From assembly GCA_009746045.1 (NCBI GenBank), contig RPFO01000312.1, forward strand, positions 972,323 to 1,032,322: a stretch of DNA of 60,000 bases, in the 5' to 3' direction. The notes beneath the pieces were generated by a model. That model was given only the letters and a program-made list of their open reading frames with translations. It was not told the DNA's origin and searched no databases. Origin of the DNA: Mesostigma viride (lineage: Eukaryota; Streptophyta; Mesostigmatophyceae; Mesostigmatales; Mesostigmataceae). The position numbers were made by a program, and so were the translations under genes. Numbering within the stretch: the first letter of the stretch is position 1; every line of letters begins with the position of its first letter. Positions 9,741 through 39,222 of the stretch are shown piece after piece.

Positions 9741-10330
9741 GCTATATATACCATGTTCCTACTTGGTTCCTTGCCCTCCATAGTCCCAGTTTGTCATCCA
9801 TGCCGGGGAGGACAGTTTAGGAGGTGTTGTTGAGCTGATTAGCTTGGTTGGCATCAACCTTACACTCTAACCTGGGAGAAACATAGGAAATGCTGCTTAG
9901 GCATGTTAGGGCTACCATCGTCAAGGCTATGAACATATTTACAAGGCTGGCCATGCTGGAGGGATGATGAACACATATGAGGTGCGTGGCCACCCCTTTG
10001 TACTTTGTAAACATACTCTGCATGGTTTTGGTGCATGTTGGATGGCATATTAAGTGGCACTGTGGGGTTACTAACTTACTGAGTGGTCCTTAGCGCCTTG
10101 TCAGGTGGTCATATAGGAAACCCATCAACTTGAGTAGTTCTTGTCACAATGACCCCCCACGTTGAGCATGCGTTGCCGTCAGCGTGCAAGAGTTAATCAT
10201 GTGTGCTTTGGTCAGTTTGCAGATGTCTTTGATGAAGAAGGAGGTGCTAGTGTGGCTGAATGGTTACTATAATTTCCTTGTAGTGTCTACATGGGTGGCC
10301 GTCTTGGAATGGTTGTAACTTGGGCAGTTC
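9741..10330. other. no recognisable gene
   Basis: Both strands lack coding signal. This is sequence between the LINE-type fragment and the PHD-like ORF, possibly upstream sequence of the latter. Confidence 0.35.
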
Positions 10331-10706
10331 TTGTCAGAACGTCGTCAAACCTTGAACATAGGAGGTACCATATGTGCAGAGGATGGTAGTATGTGGTTGG
10401 GAATCACGGTCACACCGGCTGTGGAGGAGCAGCTGGCCTCCCTCAAGCTGGAGAGGGCACGCCAGCAGGCCAAGAAGAGGGACCCAAACTGGCGCAGGAT
10501 GCGCAAGAAGAAAAAAACTGAGGCCCAGGGGGGCAAGTGGAAGGATAACAAGGCCGGGGGGGAGTATGAGCATGGCAGTGGCTATGCCATCTACGTGCAG
10601 CCCGTGGCTGGGCAGGAAGGGGGGGGGGGAATCCAGTGACAGTGGCAGTGACAGTGTGCTCTGCACGGTGTGTGGCGGTGCAGAGCACAAGAAGGTGAAC
10701 CCCTTT
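10331..10706 (+). pseudogene. 5' part of an ORF ending in a PHD-finger-like domain, split by copia element 2
   Basis: The first frame encodes a basic, charged segment (KLERARQQAKKRDPNWRR, then a KKKK run) and is lost at a run of 11 G near 10619-10629. After a one-base slip, the next frame reads an acidic-serine stretch and then CTVCGGAEHKKVNPF up to the insertion point. The partner piece is at 16433-16572. The protein may be a host chromatin-type factor or a transposon protein; its N-terminal part is not recognisable. Confidence 0.45.
10702..10706. repeat. target-site duplication of copia element 2, left copy (CCTTT)
   Basis: CCTTT precedes the left LTR and recurs at 16433-16437 after the right LTR. 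Confidence 0.92.
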
Positions 10707-11452
10707 TGTTGAAAGAACTAATGGGTTTGCCCTCTACAATGCTTGTGATTGAAACCCAAATGTGCCTGTCCTTGCAGGTACAGGCTATGGAGGATGGGAG
10801 CAAAGAGACAGAGACTCAGTTTGAGGCAGAATGATAGTGAGGAGTACCTTTGGCAAGGCTCCTCAGTTGTTTTATTAACTCGAGGAAAAAAACACAGGCA
10901 GAAAACTGGAATGACCTGATTGGCTGGCTAGGAATGTGCCTAGGAATATTCTCATGTAATACTCAGGCCACCAATCAGGTTAGGTCAGTGTACAGGCTAC
11001 CAATCAGATCTAGACAAGAATAAATCTTATCTTGTAACTGCTGTACAGCCTTATCTTGTAACTGATGTACAGTCTTAACTTGTAACTGCTGCACAGTAAT
11101 CTAACTATTTAATAAAAGATCTCTCTATGTGTGATCTGATGATGATGAAGTAAATCTGGCGTGAACATATCAGCGCCACATCTGACATGCACAGTGTACA
11201 TGTCAATCAGTCAGCTGTCCTGTCATAGATTCTCATCTGACATGTCATAGGTCAGCTGACATAGACAGATTTGTCAGCTGCCTATAAGGATCCACTTGGC
11301 ATAGGTACTAATCCCTGATTACTAAAACTGGCCACAACTTTCTCATTTGTAGGCCAAATCCAACGGGATAAAGAACAGTGGCTCCTGTACAAGAGCCTCT
11401 ATCTATCTAGCCAGGTCAGGTGGGTACAAATACAAGGACCATGTCCTTGACA
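10707..11452 (-). repeat. 3' LTR of copia element 2 (left on the plus strand)
   Basis: 746 bp. It contains a 24-bp unit repeated three times (11025-11096), the palindromes TGACATGTCA (11238-11247) and GTCAGCTGAC (11251-11260), and one heat-shock-like GAATATTC (10943-10950). A minus-strand AATAAA lies at 10871-10876. Confidence 0.93.
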
Positions 11453-11553
11453 CCCCCCTTACAACACATGACCTTGCTCTAGTGCTATCCTGTCAAGTAT
11501 AACACTTAGAGCAAAAAAGCTCTCAGCCCCTGTGGGCATATACAACTGCATAT

Positions 11554-14500
11554 CTAAGTAGACACCAGCAGCTTGTCCCGCAGGGTGATGAACCGTGCCC
11601 TTCCCAGGGCCTTGGTGAAGATGTCCGCCAGGTTGTCCTTGCCAGGGCAGTGACGCATGCAGATGGAGCCCCCCTCCACCTGCTCACGGATGAAGTGGTA
11701 GCGCACGTCCATGTGCTTGGTGCGCTTGGGGTGCACAGGGTCCTTGGCCAGGGCCACCGCGCCAGTGTTGTCGCACAGCACGGTCGTGGGCCCCTCCACA
11801 GGTGTACCCAGGTCTCCCAGCAGGCGCCTGAGTGGCAGCACCAGCTGGGTGACGCTGCTCGCAGCAATATACTCTGCCTCGCAGGAAGACAGAGCAACAA
11901 TGGGTTGCTTGCGGCTGCACCACTCCACGGGCGCACCCCGGAACAGGACCAGGTTGCCCGTAACAGAGCGTCTGGACTCTGGGCAGTTAGCCCAGTCAGC
12001 GTCAGTCCAGGCCTCCAGCCCCCCTTCCTGACCATACCGCAGACCCTTGTCCCTCGTGGTGTAGAGGTACCGGATCAGGCGGTCGGCAGCCTCCATGTGG
12101 GCCGCCGTGGGTGCCTGCATGTGCTGGGCCAGTTGGTTGACAGCAAAAGCAATGTCTGGACGTGTCCACAGCGCGACATACAGCACGGCACCGGTTTTGG
12201 ACTGATACAGCTGGGTGTCCGGGGCATTTAGCTGCATGCCCCCCTCGCGTTGGGGACTAACACGGGACACACTGCATGACCGGGGTGCGTACAGGGAAGG
12301 AGGAAGAAAGCCCAAAGCGGGCAGCCAGGGCCTCAATATACACAGTTTGGTGCAAGGAAAGAGACCGGGAAACAGGGTCGACATGGAGAGAAACACCGAG
12401 GAAAAAAGAAGGGTCATCTGACTCGGTGATCTGAAACTTGCTGGCCAAACGATGAGACCACGAGGCCAGCCAGGAAGAGGAAGGACTGCCTGCAATAATG
12501 TCGTCGACATGGACAAACACAAACGTACGTACGAGACGTGGGATACACGTACAGGCAGGAATCCGTTGGGCTTTGTACAGCACCATCGGAGAGAAGATAG
12601 GCACTAAATGTTTTGTGCCAGTTACGTGGTGCCTGCTTGATGCCATAGAGGCTGCGTTGCAGCTTCCACACCAGCACATCACCAGCGGCATCGCGCTGCT
12701 CAAAGCCAGCAGGAGGACGCACATAGACGTCCTCAGAAAGTGGGGCGTACAAAAACGCAGTGCGAACATCAAGTTGCTTCAGCACATACCCAGACGAGAC
12801 ACCAAAAGCTAGTGCCAAACGAATGGTGGAGGAACGAACAGTAGGGCTAAAGACCTCAGTGAAATCGATGCCTTCCCGCTGAGCAAAGCCCTTCACAACA
12901 AAACGGGCCTTGAAACGGCCATCGCTTTTGACAGCAAACACCCACCGAGATGGAAGGACCTTGGCAGTGCGAGGAAGAGACTTGGAAGAAACGAGTGAAT
13001 ATACTGCATGCTCGCGAATGCTAGAAAGCTCACTATCCATCGCAGCACGCCACTCAGGGCTAGCATGGGCCTCAGCAAAAGAGGAGGGGATGGACGTGGA
13101 ACCTGAGCTAGTGTGGAGTGAGAAAGTATCAAACAGATCACGCACACTCATGTAGTCAGGGTAAAAACGAGCCCATTTAGGGGAAACACGATCAAGAGGG
13201 GTTGTGGGTAACACCTGAGCGAGGGGATCGTGTGCAACGCCATCGGACACCAGTGCAGCAGTGGCCATAGCGGCAGCCGGTTGCTTGCCGCGGAGGGCCT
13301 GCACTAATTTGTGCAGCTGGGACGAAGAAGGGGATTCAGCAGCAGGTGTGTCGGCCGTCGACACGGTCCAGGTGGTGTAGAGGTAGAAGCCGACGACGCC
13401 TCCAGCGCAGGACTTGGTGCGAAAACAGGTGCAGACTCAGACTCAGCGGGTTTGGGCTCAGGACTTGGCGCTGGCGCCTCCTCCAGTGGCGAGCCCCCCT
13501 CACCACTGGCATCCCCCGACAAAGCCTCCAGTGGCGAGCCCCCCTCACCACTGGCATCCCCCAAAGCAGTGCCCCCACTGCTGGCAGCCATGTGGCGTGG
13601 CATCACCAGGATTCGAGGAGCACGGCAGGCGGTTCAGGATATAAATAGCACACTGGAGTGCCAATGCCCAGTATGCCTTCCCCAGGCCGGCGTGTGTCAA
13701 CATCGCCAGAGTCATGCCAATTGCCAGGCCCCAGAGCCGCTCCGCTACGCCGTTCTGCTCAGGGCAGTACAAGGCGCGGAGAACTCCTGGTGGACGCGGT
13801 GTTCAGCACACACCGCCCGCCAGGCTTGACCGGTGAAGACGCGTCGTTGTCGGTGCGCAGCACGACAGAGCCGGCGTAGAAGGGGCGAATATCGCGGACG
13901 AGCAGCTCCGCAAACCGCCCCACCGCCTCGTCCTTGGTCTTGAGCGCAAACCCCCATCGCCACCGAGTGGCATCGTCAGTGATGCCCAAGAAGTAGCGGG
14001 CTCCCCCCAGCGACTCGACGCTCATCGGGCCCAGCAGGTCGCCATGAAGCTTGGCGCGCGGCACAGTGGATCGCCGCTGCCCTGGCGGAAACGGCTGGCG
14101 CTTGATGAAGCCAGCTGGGCAGGATGGGCAGCCAGGAGCAGTTGGACTCCTCGTCGTCAGGTTGGATGCAGGGATGGCGACCAGCTTCTTGATGCGGTCG
14201 GCACCAGCATGGCCCAAACGCCAGTGCAGCAGCAGGTTAACCGGCCGCTCCACCGTCACAGCAGCCATCGCTGGCGCTGCCTTCGCCGCAGGTAACACGT
14301 AGATGTTGTTCTGCATGGCGATCTTGTGATGCTTGTTATCCAGCACCACTGTCTCTTTGTGGAAATCCACCTTGTGACCTGCCTTTGCGAGTTGCGCGAC
14401 TGAAAGGAGTCGTGCATTCAGGCCAGGTACAAGCAGCGCTCCTTGCAAGCGCACGCTGTGGCCAGGAAGCTCCACAGCGATGGTGCCCTGGCCGGTAGCG

Positions 14501-15670
14501 TGCAGCTGTCCGCCGGAGCCAGCGATTGCCCTGCTGTGGGGGGTCAGAGACACAAAGTCAGAACGGCACGGGGACATGTGGCTGCTCGCAGCCGAGTCCA
14601 GCACCCAGGTGAGGTTGTCGCACGTATACTGCGTGAGAGCAGCAGCCTCCAGCGGCGTCGACGGCGACTCCTCGGCGATGGTGACCATGCAGAAGCCAGG
14701 CGGCAGTTCAGCCGCCTCCTGAGTTGCGTTGGCAGCGGATCCAGCAGGTGCGTTGCGTCCCTTGTTCTGGTTCCCTCGGTTGCCGCCCTTGCCCCCCTGT
14801 GCTGGTTGGGGTACCAGCGTGGGGCCTTCTCAGGATGCTCCTTCCAGCAGTCTTTGTCCTTGTGATTTGACAGGCCACAGTGACTGCATTTCTTGGTCCC
14901 CCCGTTCCCCTTGCTGTTGGTGTGGTAGGCCTGGCCAGTGCCAGCACTCTCCTTTTTCACCACAGCACGTCCCCCCTTGAGCAGATCCTCCGCCTCCATG
15001 AGTGCCCTCTTCACCACAGGTAGTGGGTCCTCCTCGTTGAACCGTACAGACACCAGCGCAGGGCGGTACTCGTCTGTCAGTGCTCCCAGTAGAATGGCAG
15101 CAAAATCACGGTCCTGGATGACTCCCCCTGCAGCCTGGTAGTCAGCACGTAGAAGCTCCGCCCTCCTCACGAGCTGTTGCATGGTCTCGTTAGGAAGCTT
15201 CTGTAGGCGACTAGGCGGTGCAGCTTGCTCCTCAGCTCAAACCTGTGACTCTTGGTTAGCCTGGTTTGCTCATAGTTCTCCATGAGACATTGCCATGCTT
15301 GGCTACCAGTTTTGTTGGCCACAGTGGCCATGAGGCGTGCAGCTTCACCTGTTAGACAGGTGAGCAAAGCTGCCCACAGGGCCTTATCAGCCCTGTCATT
15401 CTCCTCAGTGCCCAGCAGGACAGCATCCAAACTGAAAAGACTGACAACAGCCAAAAACAAATTCTTCCACTCCTCCCACTTGCTGTAATCATCACCAGCT
15501 GCACCAACAAATTTCTTGCAGCTCTTGGCAACTGTTGAAACAAGAGAGGTGTAGTCAGGCTGTCTGGTAGCAGTTTGGGTGTCTTGATCCTCCATGGTTG
15601 ATCTGGGTCTGGGTGTTGTCTCAAGGGTAGTCAGATGAATGTCTCTGCTCCTCAAATGCAGGGTAGGCAT
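11554..15670 (-). pseudogene. Gag-Pol of copia element 2, frameshifted and partly deleted
   Basis: Reading the minus strand from 15670: Gag to about 15195, a shift, then Gag with zinc knuckle CSHCGLSNHKDKDC to about 14790. Another shift leads to protease (LDSAASSHM) and the integrase N-half to about 13830. A further shift leads to PEQNGVAER and the integrase until about 13585. Integrase C-terminal sequence present in element 1 is missing here and replaced by a short linker with a duplicated segment. Reverse transcriptase follows from 13364, with HVDD in another frame near 12500, and RNase H runs to the stop at 11554. At least five breaks make it non-functional. Some may be homopolymer errors in the assembly rather than mutations. 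Confidence 0.93.
13482..13563. repeat. tandem duplication of about 45 bp in the integrase-RT linker
   Basis: The segment beginning CTCCAGTGGCGAGCCCCCCT occurs twice in a row, giving a repeated GDASGEGGSPLE peptide on the minus strand. It lies beside the deleted integrase C-terminus. Confidence 0.8.
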
Positions 15671-15686
15671 CAAACCTCCGATACCA

Positions 15687-16432
15687 TGTTGAAAGAACTA
15701 ATGGGTTTGCCTCTACAATGCTTGTGATTGAAACCCAAATGTGCCTGTCCTTGCAGGTACAGGCTATGGAGGATGGGAGCAAAGAGACAGAGACTCAGTT
15801 TGAGGCAGAATGATAGTGAGGAGTACCTTTGGCAAGGCTCCTCAGTTGTTTTATTAACTCGAGGAAAAAACACAGGCAGAAAACTGGAATGACCTGATTG
15901 GCTGGCTAGGAATGTGCCTAGGAATATTCTCATGTAATACTCAGGCCACCAATCAGGTTAGGTCAGTGTACAGGCTACCAATCAGATCTAGACAAGAATA
16001 AATCTTATCTTGTAACTGCTGTACAGCCTTATCTTGTAACTGATGTACAGTCTTAACTTGTAACTGCTGCACAGTAATCTAACTATTTAATAAAAGATCT
16101 CTCTATATGTGTGATCTGATGATGATGAAGTAAATCTGGCGTGAACATATCAGCGCCACATCTGACATGCACAGTGTACATGTCAATCAGTCAGCTGTCC
16201 TGTCATAGATTCTCATCTGACATGTCATAGGTCAGCTGACATAGACAGATTTGTCAGCTGCCTATAAGGATCCACTTGGCATAGGTACTAATCCCTGATT
16301 ACTAAAACTGGCCACAACTTTCTCATTTGTAGGCCAAATCCAACGGGATAAAGAACAGTGGCTCCTGTACAAGAGCCTCTATCTATCTAGCCAGGTCAGG
16401 TGGGTACAAATACAAGGACCATGTCCTTGACA
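15687..16432 (-). repeat. 5' LTR of copia element 2 (right on the plus strand)
   Basis: 746 bp, matching the left LTR except for a C run, an A run and a TA pair near 16105. The minus-strand primer site touches its inner edge at 15686. Confidence 0.93.
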
Positions 16433-16572
16433 CCTTTCTCTTGTGTTCCAACCAGGATCCGGGCGACCATGGGGGCCACATGTTGTGCTTGGGTTTCACG
16501 CTGTCCACCGTGCCTGGTGATCCCTGGTTTTGTGCAGCATGTGATGACACGGGGGCCAACAGTGTGCTTGAT
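16433..16572 (+). pseudogene. 3' part of the PHD-finger-like ORF
   Basis: Removing element 2 and one CCTTT lets the frame from the 10.7-kb side continue to LLC, HMLC and PWFCAAC and stop at about 16572. With CTVC this gives a Cys/His ladder ending W-x-C-x2-C, as in PHD fingers. The usual fourth Cys is absent and may be replaced by a His. AT-rich sequence after the stop would fit a 3' UTR. Confidence 0.45.
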
Positions 16573-17779
16573 TGACAGTTTTTCCAGTTTTTTCCAAGTC
16601 CTGAAAAGGGCTATAACCATGATCATATATGTGTTTTACTGGTCAGATTGAGCTGAAAATTGGTCAGTATACATTTCCCACCATGTAATATTTGATTTTA
16701 TCCCCACTGGCCATATAACATGTGTTATTGATTTGATTTATTTTTTTACGTGCTAAAAAAGACCCTTTTTAGGTCAAAATTTATCATCTACTACTAGTTT
16801 GAAGTACCATTTTTGGGACCCAACTAGCCAGGTTTTTTGTAAACAGTGGGAACTTAAAGAAAATATCATGGCTGATTGAATTTGGTCTTGCCATGCACCT
16901 AGGCACTAGGTGCCATGGACCCTATGGTTTAGCGTATTATACGCTGGCATCCTGTGTATAGCCAGGGGTCATGAACCCTACAGGTGGGGGGATGCATGCC
17001 CAAACATGTTGTTTTGATGCCCCAAACTCAAATCTGGACATATCATGTGGACTTACAATGTTATTACATGAGTTCACTTTTGGGGTGGTTAGAAGGGACG
17101 GGCGATTATTACCAATGAATTCGCGTCATTCTTGTCCATAAGGTCCAAGGTCTTCAAGTACCGGAACTTTCCTCCGATATCCAGCATTTATTGTGCAAGC
17201 TAGGAGAAGTTTTTGGTCATTTTCCTAACACTCTGGAACTCAGCAATGCGTCGCGCTTGGCTACTGGCGCAAGAACAATACAAGGTGTGGGACCCCGGGC
17301 CCAACAATGACAGGCCCAACCCCTTAGAGCGTTTCCATGCTCTCCTGGGACGCAGCAGGGTGTTGACTTGCATTCCTCACATCAGAGCAGCTGCAGAAAG
17401 TACAACATGATTGATTGCCCCCAAGGGGCCGGTGAAGTGCTGGATTCTCCAATTGCTGGTCGCTGGGAGCTCGCCGTGTCAACATGAGGGACGGTATGCC
17501 GACCTATCTACATGCGGGCTGTGCGCCAGAAGGGAAAACCTGCCGGGATAGGGCCCAACAGGGGAAAAACCTTGCTGCGGGGTTACCCAATGGGGTGGGC
17601 CTTGGGGAAGGCTTGGTCCAACAAGGGGTAGCCTGTAGGGATTACTTCCCCGGTGGCCAGACTGGGCGGCCGGGGCCTCACGCCAGATTGCCGAATGATC
17701 TGAAACCACCTATCACTGCTATAGTTGACTTCGCCGAAATGGTCGTCCGCAGGAGCCGGTCTTCCGTGACGCGTCGCTG
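16573..17779. other. no recognisable gene
   Basis: AT-rich at first, then mixed. Open frames near 17213-17410 and 17484-17780 have no motif I recognise. A T-rich run and direct LTR fragments were looked for but not found. Confidence 0.35.
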
Positions 17780-18845
17780 GGGGGGATGGTGTCGGGGGAT
17801 GCTGGGGGTGGGGAGGTGGTCGTGGCGGGGTGTGGCGCCCAATGGGGTGGAATGACGGTGCATGGTGGAGACGGGGTGAGGAGGGGGCAGTGGGCGGGGT
17901 GGGGAGGAAGGAGGGGGGCGGGGTGGGGGGGGGAGGAGGCGGTGGTAGGATGGTGGCGGTACACAGGATGGGGAGGGGGGCATGGTGTAGCTATGGCAAG
18001 GGTGGGGGGAGGGAGAGGATCAGGGGTGGTGAGCGGAGGTGGTGGTGGGCTGTGGCAGTGGGAGGGGTGGTGGCGGTGGCGGTGGGTAGGAGGGAGGGGG
18101 GTGGGAGGGTGTCGGCATCCTCGTCGCCAGCGGGGGGGGGGGGGGGGGGGGCTGGGGGGGCTTCTTCGGCGGCGGCGGGGGGGGTTCGGGGTTGGGGGGC
18201 AGCGAGGGGGACATGGGGGGGCTATGGTGGCAATGGTGTGTGGGGGGAGAGGATCGGGGTGGTGGGCGGAGGTGGCACCTGGGCTGTGGCGGGGAGAGAG
18301 GCGGTGGTCGGTGCGGTGGGGAGGAGGCGGGGGGTGCATGGGAGGGTGGCAGCATCCTTGTCGGCGGCGGGGGGGTTGGGTGGTATTCCTGGGCGGCGGC
18401 GGCGGGGGGGTGGCGGGTGGGGGGAAGCTAGAGGGACATGCATGGTGAGGCAGCAAGGGTGGGGGAGGGGGGAGGATGGGGTGGTGGGCGGAGGTGGCGG
18501 GCTGCGGCGATGGGAGGGGTGTCGGCGGGGCGGCGGGGAGGAGGGAGGGGGGTGGGAGGGTGTCGGCTTCCTCGTCGTCGTCGGCGGGGGGCTGGGTGGT
18601 AGGGGGCTTGGTGTTCTTCCTCGGTGGTGGCAGCTGGGGGGGTGGGGGGTGGGGGTGGGCAAGGGGGGCGTGGTGTGGCTATGGTAATGGTGGGGGGGGG
18701 GAGGGGAGGGGTGGTGGTGGGTGGTGGTGGGCTGTGGCGGTGGTGGTGGTGGTGGCGGTTGCGTTGGGGAGGAGGGAGGGGGGTGGGAGGTGTCGGCATC
18801 CTCGTCGTCGTCGGCGGGGGGCTGGGTGCGAGGGGAGGGCTGCAG
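17780..18845. repeat. G-rich degenerate satellite, unit about 220-231 bp
   Basis: The plus strand is extremely G-rich with GGGG runs. A block with GCATCCTCGTCG-like sequence followed by GGCGGGGG recurs near 18116, 18347, 18568 and 18798, giving spacings of about 231, 221 and 230 bp. Frames through it translate as low-complexity G, W and R and are not credible genes. Strand asymmetry makes G-quadruplexes likely on the plus strand. Confidence 0.7.
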
Positions 18846-18933
18846 TGCGGAGTAGTGTCGCCATTTGCCAACACATGGGCAGCCGCCATTCGCCAACGCC
18901 GCACATGGGCAGCCGATCCCGATATACTCCCAT

Positions 18934-18986
18934 CCGATATACTAAATATATTCCGGCCCTCGGCCACCATAGACTCTGCTGCCCAT
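18934..18986. repeat. diverged copy of the dispersed ATACTAAATAT...CTGCTGCCCAT repeat
   Basis: The sequence ending GACTCTGCTGCCCAT matches the right arm of the inverted repeat at 19907-19943 and its extension to 19956, with a few changes. Shorter pieces (ATGGGCAGCAGAG) occur inverted at 19613 and 19697. Confidence 0.6.
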
Positions 18987-19580
18987 CATCACTACATTTC
19001 GCCACCGCGGAAACCCAATTTATGCGAGAATGTGGTTCCGTCAATACGGCGGGGGTTACAAATTCAATTTCGAAGTTCGGCACCGTCGGATACCAGTAAA
19101 GCAACACTTGTTATCTAGAATCGCGCCATTTGGCATCAATTGGCCAGTTCTGAAAATTTGATGAAATCTCTAGTCCTTGGTCGAAGATTTCCCTCCGATT
19201 CCGATGACGAAATTTGAGTACGAATTTCTTAGTACAGTCCACCGTTTTGTTCAGTTCAGTATATTCCCACGCCGCTTGCTGACCTGACGGAGGCCGAATT
19301 CGTACTGAACACTAGCGCAAGTGCGCTCGATACTAAAAATTGCTACTTCCGAGATGTCTGACGGAATTTCTGCTAGGTCCATGCTTTGGTACTGGACGGA
19401 TGCTGATATTCACTGTGGCTCTGTCCGAACGAGGAAAATTGTCAGAAATCTACTCTCGATACGAACGTAACGAAATTTCCAAGTATCTGACGCTCGGAGA
19501 CCTGCCACCGTTTTCCCCTACTTGACCGACCCACATTCCCCGCTAAAAAAGGTGTCCTAGGCGGCGAAATGTAGTGATGT
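18987..19580. mobile_element. candidate MITE, about 595 bp
   Basis: ATCACTACATTTCGCC at the left end recurs inverted at the right end (GGCGAAATGTAGTGAT, 19564-19579), giving 16-bp terminal inverted repeats around non-coding AT-rich sequence. No clear target duplication was found, and the flanks are themselves repetitive. A non-autonomous DNA transposon is the simplest reading. Confidence 0.4.
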
Positions 19581-19630
19581 GCGGCGGCGTGAGTGGGATT
19601 CAACTAACTAACATGGGCAGCAGAGATGGG

Positions 19631-19697
<67 letters not shown>
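19631..19697. repeat. (AAC)n microsatellite, about 22 copies
   Basis: Uninterrupted AAC repeats flanked on both sides by ATGGGCAGCAGAG, which suggests expansion inside a dispersed repeat. Confidence 0.95.
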
Positions 19698-19698
<1 letters not shown>

Positions 19699-19851
19699 TG
19701 GGCAGCAGAGAATCTTTAGTGGCCGAGCTCCTTTCTAAACCTTTCACCTATCACACTACCCTCAGTTGGTAACCAGCTGGTCGATACGTGGTACCTCTTA
19801 ACCTAACGATATTCTTATTGGTTAATAAAAAATACCCATTTACCCGGAAAA

Positions 19852-19943
19852 TCTATAGTGGCCGAGGGCCGGATATATTTAGTATCGGTGTCCCGTACTC
19901 CGTAGCCCGATACTAAATATATCCGGCCCTCGGCCACTATAGA
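19852..19943. repeat. perfect 37-bp inverted repeat with 18-bp loop
   Basis: Arms 19852-19888 and 19907-19943 are exact inverse copies (TCTATAGTGGCCGAGGGCC at the outer side). A diverged third copy lies at 18934-18986. It could form a cruciform or hairpin RNA, or be the two ends of head-to-head repeat copies. Confidence 0.85.
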
Positions 19944-20080
19944 CTCTGCTGCCCATGTGCGGCGTGGGATTCAACTAACTAACTCGGTAGCCCGTAGGTG
20001 GAGCGCGCGCACGATGGCAGTTACTGTGCACGTAAACAAGGCGAGTGAGCTGGTAAACAAGCACAACACGCCTACCATCT

Positions 20081-20098
20081 CATGACTCATGAGTCATG
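20081..20098. promoter_or_regulatory. 18-bp palindrome with overlapping TGACTCA sites upstream of PRP6
   Basis: CATGACTCATGAGTCATG is a perfect palindrome containing TGACTCA in both orientations, the AP-1/GCN4 bZIP consensus. It lies 63 bp upstream of the TATA box of the PRP6 gene. Confidence 0.5.
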
Positions 20099-20160
20099 AT
20101 CAGTCACTACCTAGAGTAAACACGCAGCAAATTCATGAATTAACATTCATGTTTTCGTGT

Positions 20161-20168
20161 TATAAAAG
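20161..20168 (+). promoter_or_regulatory. TATA box of the PRP6 gene (TATAAAAG)
   Basis: A consensus TATA element 223 bp before the PRP6 start codon, in otherwise non-repetitive sequence with the bZIP palindrome upstream. Confidence 0.55.
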
Positions 20169-20390
20169 TGGAATATAGGTGCGCAGTGCATATTTCGTCA
20201 CTACAGATGTGGTCCGAGCTAGAGCCTTTTCAGGCACCGTAAAGCCGCTAAGATACTCTTTAGAAAGGCCAATCCGCATTTTGTTTGCAGTGCTAGAGCT
20301 TCTTCGGCATTTAGCGACGCTTTGCCAGTATTATCTGCGATTTAAGGCGCGACCAGACGGGTTTGTTGGCACATTATTCAAAATTTTACC

Positions 20391-39222
<18,832 letters not shown>

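Larger units (their letters stand above)
10707..16432 (-). mobile_element. second Ty1/copia element, inverted and coding-defective
   Basis: Two 746-bp LTRs (TGTTG...TGACA on the plus strand) flank a minus-strand Gag-Pol with several frame breaks. The primer site TGGTATCGGAGG and polypurine tract AAGGGGGG are present on the minus strand and identical to those of element 1. CCTTT is duplicated on both sides. The LTRs differ by three small indels that I could see. Domain order is Gag, zinc knuckle, protease, integrase, reverse transcriptase, RNase H, as in element 1, but LTR sequences are unrelated by eye, so it is a different subfamily of the same lineage. Confidence 0.95.

Noticed and set aside
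17719-18970. Pro/His-rich and Gly/Trp-rich long frames
   Set aside because: They come from the strongly skewed G-rich satellite and lack any non-repetitive domain.
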